Source: Spirosoma sp.
GTDB lineage: Bacteria > Bacteroidota > Bacteroidia > Cytophagales > Spirosomataceae
Direction of reading: 5' to 3'
DNA length: 12,419 nt
NCBI GenBank assembly: GCA_028288385.1
Contig: JAQBNX010000681.1
Span: 1-12,419, forward strand
Shown here: piece by piece, positions 7,237 through 12,419 of the stretch
Layout: every line of letters begins with the position of its first letter
How positions within the stretch are numbered: position 1 is the stretch's first letter
Translations under genes and position numbers: made by a program
Notes under the pieces: generated by a model
What the model saw: the letters and a program-made list of their open reading frames with translations, nothing else
Told to the model about the DNA's origin: nothing
The model's database searches: none

Positions 7237-7917
7237 ATGAAAATTTTGCTGATTGAAGACGAACCGTCGTTACTGGTGGCCATGCGCCACTATTTAGAGG
7301 GCGAGCTTTATAATGTAACCACCGCTGATACCTTCCGAAAAGCTTCTGAGAAAGTGCATGATTATGAATACGATTGTATTGTGGTGGATATAACCCTGCC
7401 CGATGGCAATGGCCTGGCAATTGTTAACCAATTGAAAGAAGCCCACGCCCAGGCTGGGATTATCATTGTATCGGCCAAAAATTCGCTGGATGATAAGCTT
7501 ACCGGTTTAGAGTTAGGCGCCGATGATTACCTGACCAAACCGTTTCATCTGCCCGAGTTAAACGCCCGCATTCGGTCGCTGATGCGCCGGCGACAGCATG
7601 AAGGAGAAACACAGCTTGTTTTCGGCGTTATTACGATTGTGCCCGCCCGAAAACAGGTGCTGGTAAACAACCAGTCGATGGAGTTAACGGTCAAAGAATA
7701 TGAACTGCTGTTATTTCTGGTCACTAATAAAAATAGACTCTTATCTAAATCAGCCATTGTTGAACACGTCTGGGGTGACTATATGGATGGGATTGACTCA
7801 CATGATTTTCTCTATACCCACGTGAGGAATCTGCGCCGAAAACTGCTTGACGCCGGGAGTCCGGATTACATTACTACGCGCTACGGAGCGGGTTATATTT
7901 TCACGGCGGAGCAATGA
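7237..7917 (+). CDS. OmpR/PhoB-family DNA-binding response regulator
   Basis: A 226-residue transcriptional regulator of a two-component system. The receiver domain (1-about 115) carries the acidic pair E7/D8, the phospho-acceptor D51 in CIVVDITLPDGNG, the switch Ser S79 in IIIVSAK, and K101 in DDYLTKPF. The C-terminal winged-helix domain (about 125-226) has LTVKEYELLLFLVTNKNRLL, the HVRNLRRKL recognition-helix region and the closing TRYGAGYIF wing motif. All key residues are in place, so it should be functional. A weak AAGGA lies just before the ATG. The stop overlaps the kinase start by ATGA, a coupling typical of such pairs. It is divergent to the efflux operon, which is its most likely target (inference). 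Confidence 0.96.
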   Translation: MKILLIEDEPSLLVAMRHYLEGELYNVTTADTFRKASEKVHDYEYDCIVVDITLPDGNGLAIVNQLKEAHAQAGIIIVSAKNSLDDKLTGLELGADDYLTKPFHLPELNARIRSLMRRRQHEGETQLVFGVITIVPARKQVLVNNQSMELTVKEYELLLFLVTNKNRLLSKSAIVEHVWGDYMDGIDSHDFLYTHVRNLRRKLLDAGSPDYITTRYGAGYIFTAEQ

Positions 7918-9179
7918 AGCTGATTCATAAAACGGCTCTCTATTTGCTGCTTGCCGCTCTTCCTATTGCCTTGGGGGGTGTTTTTCTGCTGAACTATTTT
8001 ATTCATCGAAACATCCAGCATGAAATTGATGAGTTGTTGCTTAGTTCACTCAGCCAGGTTAAGGAGGAACTTCGACAGCATCCTCCCCCTGCAGCCGCGC
8101 TTCCTGGGTGGGACCCGAACATCCGGATTCGTCCATCCGGCCAGTTGCTTCAGGCAGCCACTACGTTTACCGACTCCCTTGCCTTTGATCCACAGGAAAA
8201 AGAACAGGTTACCTTTCGGGTGCTGCATTCGAGTTATTCTGGTGGGAAACAGTCGTATACCATACGCCTTCAGCAGTCCTACCTGGAGTTTGATGAAATC
8301 GCCAGTGCGTTATCGGTAGGGGTTATTGTTTGTTTCCTAGTTGTCGTGCTGCTGCTACTAGGGGCCGACGTACTGGTTTCCCGGCGCATCTGGCAGCCTT
8401 TTTATGGTATTATTCACCAATTAGAGCAGTTTCGGGTCGACGGGTCCGACGAAGTCGCGTTTCCAGCCAGTGATGTGGAAGAGTTCAGGTTGCTGGGCCA
8501 GTCACTCCAGGCCATGAGTCGCCGGACCCGCCATCAATACGCTCAGCAGAAGCAGTTTACGGATAATGCCTCGCACGAGATGCAAACGCCGTTGAGTGTG
8601 TTGTCCTTCGAGTTGGACCTTTTGCAACAGTCGGAGCGGTTAAATGAGAGTGATCTGGACCGGATTCAACGTTCGCAACGGGAAATTAAGCGGCTCTCTG
8701 CCATGAACCAGTCGCTACTGTTGCTGGCTAAAATAGACAATCACCAATTTGCCCAAAACGAATCAGTTAATATTGGTGAACTGGTTAGGCAGGTGTTGGA
8801 CAACTATTCGGATTTTATCGCACACAAAGGCCTCACCATTACCCGGCTGATTAACGATGGTCCCTACCGGCCGTTGAATCGGCAACTCGCTGACGTACTT
8901 TTTTCTAATCTGATAAAAAACGCCGTTCGCCACAGTGATTCAAACAGTTTAATTCTGGTGCAGGTGGGTACCAACGATTTTTGCATCACCAACGAAGGCG
9001 ATCCGCTCCCGTTTCCCCAGGAAGAACTTTTTGGCCGGTTCGTCAGGAATCACGCTCTGCCTCAGTCCACCGGACTGGGGTTAGCCTTAGTCAAAGAAAT
9101 TGCCCTTCAGTACGGAATGAGCGTTCATTACCACTACGTATCGACGATACGTCGGCACGTGTTTCAAATCGAATTCTAA
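7914..9179 (+). CDS. Sensor histidine kinase, partner of the OmpR-type regulator
   Basis: A 421-residue membrane kinase. TM1 spans about 8-30, a periplasmic sensor segment of about 100 residues follows (31-130), and TM2 spans about 131-155. After a short HAMP-like linker comes the dimerisation and phospho-acceptor helix with FTDNASHEMQTPLSVL (H221). The ATPase domain shows the N box NLIKNAVRH (332-340), a G1 box ITNEGDPLP (358-366) in which Asn replaces the usual Asp of DxGxG, an F-box-like ELFGRFVRN (371-379), and the G2 box STGLGLALVKEI (385-396). The Asn variant may be tolerated, so activity is still expected. The sensor segment has no recognised fold, so the signal is unknown. It is co-transcribed with the regulator (4-bp overlap) and followed by 84 bp before the PepSY-like gene. 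Confidence 0.96.
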   Translation: MKLIHKTALYLLLAALPIALGGVFLLNYFIHRNIQHEIDELLLSSLSQVKEELRQHPPPAAALPGWDPNIRIRPSGQLLQAATTFTDSLAFDPQEKEQVTFRVLHSSYSGGKQSYTIRLQQSYLEFDEIASALSVGVIVCFLVVVLLLLGADVLVSRRIWQPFYGIIHQLEQFRVDGSDEVAFPASDVEEFRLLGQSLQAMSRRTRHQYAQQKQFTDNASHEMQTPLSVLSFELDLLQQSERLNESDLDRIQRSQREIKRLSAMNQSLLLLAKIDNHQFAQNESVNIGELVRQVLDNYSDFIAHKGLTITRLINDGPYRPLNRQLADVLFSNLIKNAVRHSDSNSLILVQVGTNDFCITNEGDPLPFPQEELFGRFVRNHALPQSTGLGLALVKEIALQYGMSVHYHYVSTIRRHVFQIEF

Positions 9180-9228
9180 TTGACGGTGAGGGCTAATAAA
9201 ACTTCAAAATTGCTTTAGAATGCCGGGG

Positions 9229-9236
9229 TAGATTTG
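9229..9236 (+). promoter_or_regulatory. Bacteroidota-type -7 promoter element for the PepSY-like gene
   Basis: TAGATTTG matches TAnnTTTG exactly and ends 27 bp before the ATG at 9264. A TTG at 9210-9212 lies 16 bp upstream, slightly closer than the usual spacing. This suggests that the PepSY-like gene is not only read through from the kinase but has its own promoter. Confidence 0.5.
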
Positions 9237-9263
9237 ATTTAAAAACTTAACCTGGATACTACT

Positions 9264-9722
9264 ATGAAAAGGACCTTGCTTGTGAGCGCACTAGCCTTGA
9301 TGGCATTAGCCAATCGTGCCCCCGCTACCTTTGGTCGTAATAACGCTAATTTTCATAAGGCTGTAAAGCACGCTACCATTGATGTTCCTCTGGCTGCCAA
9401 AGCCGCTGTAGCCCGACTATACCCAGGGGCAAAGGGGATAAAATGGGAGAAAGAAGACGGAAATTATGAAGCGGGCCTGACCTACAATGGGAAGGAAATG
9501 TCGCTGGTCATCGATGCAAAAGGCAATGTACTAGCAACAGAAACAACCATCGCCGTGTCGGCGCTGCCTTCCTCTGTACGCGAGTACGTAGCCAGGCACC
9601 ACGCGGGTAAGAAAATTAAGGAAGCGGCCGAAATTGTCGATGTAAAAGGTAAGAAGACCTATGAAGCGAATGTGGGCGGCAAAGACTTGATGTTCGACGA
9701 TAAAGGCCAGTTTATTAAGTAG
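9264..9722 (+). CDS. Secreted PepSY-like domain protein
   Basis: A 152-residue, lysine-rich, probably periplasmic protein. The N-terminus MKRTLLVSALALMALA is a signal peptide. The mature part holds two related repeats of the PepSY-like (BLIP-like) type seen in Bacteroidota: residues about 41-90 (AAVARLYPGAKGIKWEKEDG, then an EAGL strand, then VIDAKGNVL) and about 100-151 (LPSSVREYVARHHAGKKIKE, then YEANVGG, then MFDDKGQFI). Both share the pattern helix, K/W-E strand, Gly turn, D-x-K/D-G. The function of these proteins is not established; they often lie beside two-component genes, as here, so a role in sensing or in inhibiting an envelope protein is a guess. It has a promoter-like element upstream, and its stop codon lies inside a long hairpin. 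Confidence 0.85.
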   Translation: MKRTLLVSALALMALANRAPATFGRNNANFHKAVKHATIDVPLAAKAAVARLYPGAKGIKWEKEDGNYEAGLTYNGKEMSLVIDAKGNVLATETTIAVSALPSSVREYVARHHAGKKIKEAAEIVDVKGKKTYEANVGGKDLMFDDKGQFIK

Positions 9723-9762
9723 CCTCTAGCCAACCGCTCTTGGTTGGCTAGAGGCTACTTAA
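9715..9762 (+). terminator. 21-bp perfect hairpin overlapping the PepSY stop codon
   Basis: Bases 9715-9735 are exactly complementary to 9742-9762, with a 6-base loop (gctctt). The left arm contains the end of the last codons and the TAG stop (9720-9722). No T-run follows on either strand, so it is not a standard intrinsic terminator; it may act as a terminator, an mRNA 3'-end stabiliser, or an attenuator between the PepSY-like gene and the receptor gene. Confidence 0.5.
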
Positions 9763-9880
9763 CAGTCATAGGGGGTGTTCAGCCGAGCAAAACTGGGATT
9801 GGAAAACCTTAACTTCTTCTGCCAGCCGCTCTGGGGCACCTTTGTTGCATGCTATTTTATTATACAACCTCTCTCACGTT

Positions 9881-12419
9881 ATGTGGCTTAAAATTACGGG
9901 TCTTCTTTTTTTATTGACTGTGGGTAGCACGCTGGCTCAAACGCCTGCTGGCAATTCGATACCGCTGCCTGATACGCTTAATCCGGCTCCGCCCATTATC
10001 CCGGACTCAACTCAGCTGGCCCCCAATCCAGAGGGAGTTATTTCTACCAGGGGGAATGCAAGAATTGTGGGCTATATCGTCGATTCGACCCTGACACGCG
10101 CCGTAGAATTTGCCAACGTGGCCCTCTACAATACCCTCACCAACAAGTTAATCGATGGGACGGTAGCCGACCAGAAAGGTAAGTTTGCCATTCCCCGGCT
10201 GGCTCCGGGCTCATACAAGCTGCTGATTTCATTTCTGGGCTACACCAACAAAACGATAGCTGACGTAATCGTTAGCAAAGGACAGACGAAAGACGTGGGT
10301 GTGATCCGGCTTAGTGCCAGCACCCGAACGCTCAATGAGGTGACCGTAGCGGGCAAGAAAGCGCTCGTGGAAGATCGGGTTGACCGGCTGGTCTATAATG
10401 CCGATGTTGATTTAGCCGCCAAAGGGGGCGACGCGACCGATATTCTTAAAAAAGTACCCATGTTGTCGGTGGATCTGGCCGGTAATGTCTCTCTTCAGGG
10501 AAGCGCAAACTTGCGGGTGTTGATCAACAACAAACCCTCCTCCATTCTGGCGGGTAACCTGGCCGATGCCCTGCGGCAGATTCCAGCCGACCTGATCAAA
10601 ACGGTCGAAGTCATTAAGTCTCCTTCGGCTAAATATGACGCCGAAGGGAGTGGAGGCATTATCAACATCATCACCAAGAAAAACACCTTGCAGGGCCTAC
10701 ACCTCGACGTTGATGGCGGAGTTGGTAACCGGGCCTCAACCCTGGGATTGAATGGCTCCTTTCGGCAGGGCAAACTGGGCGTTAACCTGAATGGAAATGG
10801 CCGGGCGGTTTATAATAAATCAGCGTCTGACCTTAATCAGACGACTTTCCTGCCCGGTTTAGCTGCACCCATCCGTACGCGTCAGCATGCTGATGGATTT
10901 GACAAGGGCCTGTTTGGGCAGTATGCGCTAGGGCTGGACTACGATCTGGCCAAGGATCAATCGCTAACCGCCGGGGTGCGTATTGGCGTACGGGATTTAA
11001 ACCGAAACCAACGTTTTGCTACGACGCTGTTTACCAATGGGGCATCGGGCCTACCCTCCGGACGTAATGTGAATAGCCAGGATCTGTCGAACTCGGTGGA
11101 TATGAACGTTGATTACCTGCATACCTACACGCATTACGAAGACCGTCCTCAAAAAGAATTGAGCATCTCGGCACAGTATAGCCAGAATCACCTGACCAAT
11201 AATTTTGACGCCAGCCTACTTGATTCGACCGATCAACTCGTCAGTCGGCAACGTAACCTGAATTTCAACACCAGCCAGGAATATGTGCTGCAGCTGGATT
11301 ATCAGACGCCCCTGAGCCAGCATCAGCAACTTGAATTCGGTGGGAAGGAAACGCGTCGGCAGGTCAACAGCCTGTATCAGTACCAGTTGGCCGGACCCCT
11401 ATCGGATTATGTCGCTGACGACCGGCGTCCGGCTGGCTCGCTGAATTACGCCCAGAACATCTCCGCAGCTTACCTCTCCTACACGCTCACTACACGCAGC
11501 AAAGTAAGTATAAAGGCCGGCCTACGCTACGAGTATACGAGCATTGAGGCCTCGGCAGGTGGACAGGGGCCAATCTTAATACCGGACTACGGCAAGTTGG
11601 TGCCCAGCCTTAATATCTCGAAGAAAATAGGCGAAAGCACTACGCTCAAGCTGGCCTATAACCGGCGGATTCAACGACCCAATGTCCAGGATCTTAACCC
11701 AAATTTCAACGCAGCCAATCCGCTCAATATTCGCGTGGGTAACCCATATCTGAAACCCGAAACGACGGATCGGGTTGAGTTTGGCTACAGTACGTCTATC
11801 AAAAAAACGTACCTCAATTTCACGCTGTACACCCGGCTTAACACCGATGATATTCAATCGGTGAGTCAACGGTCCGATACGCTGGCGGGCGCCGTAGTCA
11901 CCCGCGTACAGAATGTAGGTAAGGAATATAACTATGGCACCAACCTGTTTGCCACCATTAACATCACCCCCCGCTGGAGTGTCAATACAAATATTGATAT
12001 TATGTATCGCTACATCAGCGGGGTGGCGCTCAACCTGGCGGGCCAATCCATAACGCTTACCAATACGGGGTTTCGGATGGGCAGCCGCTTCGATACCCAG
12101 CTTCAGTTGGATAAGGGCTGGGCGATTCAGGCCAATTTTGGCTACCGGGGTCGCGACATTCAGTTGCAGGGCTACCGAATTGGCTTTGCCCAGTATTCAC
12201 TGGGTGCCCGCAAGGAATTCACTAACAAACGGGGTAGCCTGGGACTGGCGGCCGAGAATTTCCTGACGAATGGAATGCGGTTTACCTCGGTGCTGAACTC
12301 GGCCCAGTTTGCGCAGGATTACCGGCAGTACATTTATAATTCCAGTATACGGCTCACATTCAGCTATAAGCTGGGTAGTCTGAATGGTGCCCGCGTGAAA
12401 AAAGGCAAATCAACAGGTG
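9881..12419 (+). CDS. TonB-dependent-receptor-like outer-membrane beta-barrel protein (C-terminus cut by window edge)
   Basis: 846 codons are open from the ATG at 9881 to the window end. A signal peptide (about 1-19, TVGSTLAQ) is followed by a Pro-rich linker (20-55), then a carboxypeptidase-regulatory-like domain (about 60-145: GYIVDSTLTRAVEFANVALY, then a KGKFAIPRLAPGSYKLLISF motif around 105-125). The plug domain (about 155-267) has DILKKVPMLSVDLAGNVSLQ, LINNKPSS and the hallmark PSAKYDAEGSGGIINIITKK. The rest is an outer-membrane barrel of the kind in the beta-barrel 3 family, with RIQRPNVQDLNPNFN and NPYLKPETTDRVEFGYS typical of it. The visible end FSYKLGSLNGARVKKGKSTG suggests only a few to a few tens of residues are missing. 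It may import a ligand or, like related proteins, have no known substrate. No TonB box was identified. It starts 158 bp after the PepSY-like stop; no strong promoter was seen. Confidence 0.92.
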   Translation, partial: MWLKITGLLFLLTVGSTLAQTPAGNSIPLPDTLNPAPPIIPDSTQLAPNPEGVISTRGNARIVGYIVDSTLTRAVEFANVALYNTLTNKLIDGTVADQKGKFAIPRLAPGSYKLLISFLGYTNKTIADVIVSKGQTKDVGVIRLSASTRTLNEVTVAGKKALVEDRVDRLVYNADVDLAAKGGDATDILKKVPMLSVDLAGNVSLQGSANLRVLINNKPSSILAGNLADALRQIPADLIKTVEVIKSPSAKYDAEGSGGIINIITKKNTLQGLHLDVDGGVGNRASTLGLNGSFRQGKLGVNLNGNGRAVYNKSASDLNQTTFLPGLAAPIRTRQHADGFDKGLFGQYALGLDYDLAKDQSLTAGVRIGVRDLNRNQRFATTLFTNGASGLPSGRNVNSQDLSNSVDMNVDYLHTYTHYEDRPQKELSISAQYSQNHLTNNFDASLLDSTDQLVSRQRNLNFNTSQEYVLQLDYQTPLSQHQQLEFGGKETRRQVNSLYQYQLAGPLSDYVADDRRPAGSLNYAQNISAAYLSYTLTTRSKVSIKAGLRYEYTSIEASAGGQGPILIPDYGKLVPSLNISKKIGESTTLKLAYNRRIQRPNVQDLNPNFNAANPLNIRVGNPYLKPETTDRVEFGYSTSIKKTYLNFTLYTRLNTDDIQSVSQRSDTLAGAVVTRVQNVGKEYNYGTNLFATINITPRWSVNTNIDIMYRYISGVALNLAGQSITLTNTGFRMGSRFDTQLQLDKGWAIQANFGYRGRDIQLQGYRIGFAQYSLGARKEFTNKRGSLGLAAENFLTNGMRFTSVLNSAQFAQDYRQYIYNSSIRLTFSYKLGSLNGARVKKGKSTG

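Noticed and set aside
9841..9875. TTTG followed by AT-rich sequence as a promoter for the receptor gene
   Set aside because: TTTG at 9841-9844 could be a -33 element but no TAnnTTTG match follows at the right distance.
11576..12046. 156-residue minus-strand open frame
   Set aside because: Antisense to the beta-barrel receptor, whose family motifs are clear in the plus frame.

Overview
The window looks like a chromosomal segment from a Bacteroidota bacterium, most likely a Cytophagales member of the Spirosoma type (lineage is inference). The pointers are TAnnTTTG-type -7 promoter elements, mostly weak Shine-Dalgarno signals, a PepSY-like periplasmic protein, and an outer-membrane beta-barrel receptor with an N-terminal carboxypeptidase-regulatory-like domain and a TonB plug. 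No RNA genes, IS elements, CRISPR arrays or phage genes were seen.

The left half (1-6975) is a tightly packed minus-strand cluster, read from high to low coordinates: PAP2-family phosphatase, TPR-like secreted protein, TolC-type outer-membrane factor, short periplasmic adaptor, and RND efflux permease cut by the window start. Gaps are 17, 5 and 16 bp, and the adaptor and permease overlap by 11 bp, so this reads as one operon for a tripartite efflux pump with two accessory genes in front. Both accessory genes are broken in this sequence. The PAP2 gene has an in-frame TAG at codon 54, between its signal peptide and its catalytic domain. The TPR gene carries a 20-bp tandem duplication that throws its last ~45 codons out of frame. 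The pump genes are intact as far as they are visible.

A 261-bp divergent intergenic region (6976-7236) separates this operon from plus-strand genes: an OmpR-family response regulator and its histidine kinase (ATGA overlap), then a PepSY-like secreted protein with its own promoter-like element. A 21-bp perfect hairpin overlaps the PepSY stop codon. Last comes an outer-membrane TonB-dependent-receptor-like beta-barrel protein that runs off the right edge.

A reasonable inference is an envelope-stress or toxic-compound response locus in which the two-component system controls the divergent efflux operon and perhaps the downstream envelope genes. I did not find an undescribed system. The most notable signals are the two lesions in adjacent genes of one operon, the long hairpin at the PepSY stop codon, and the very short hairpin domain of the adaptor.
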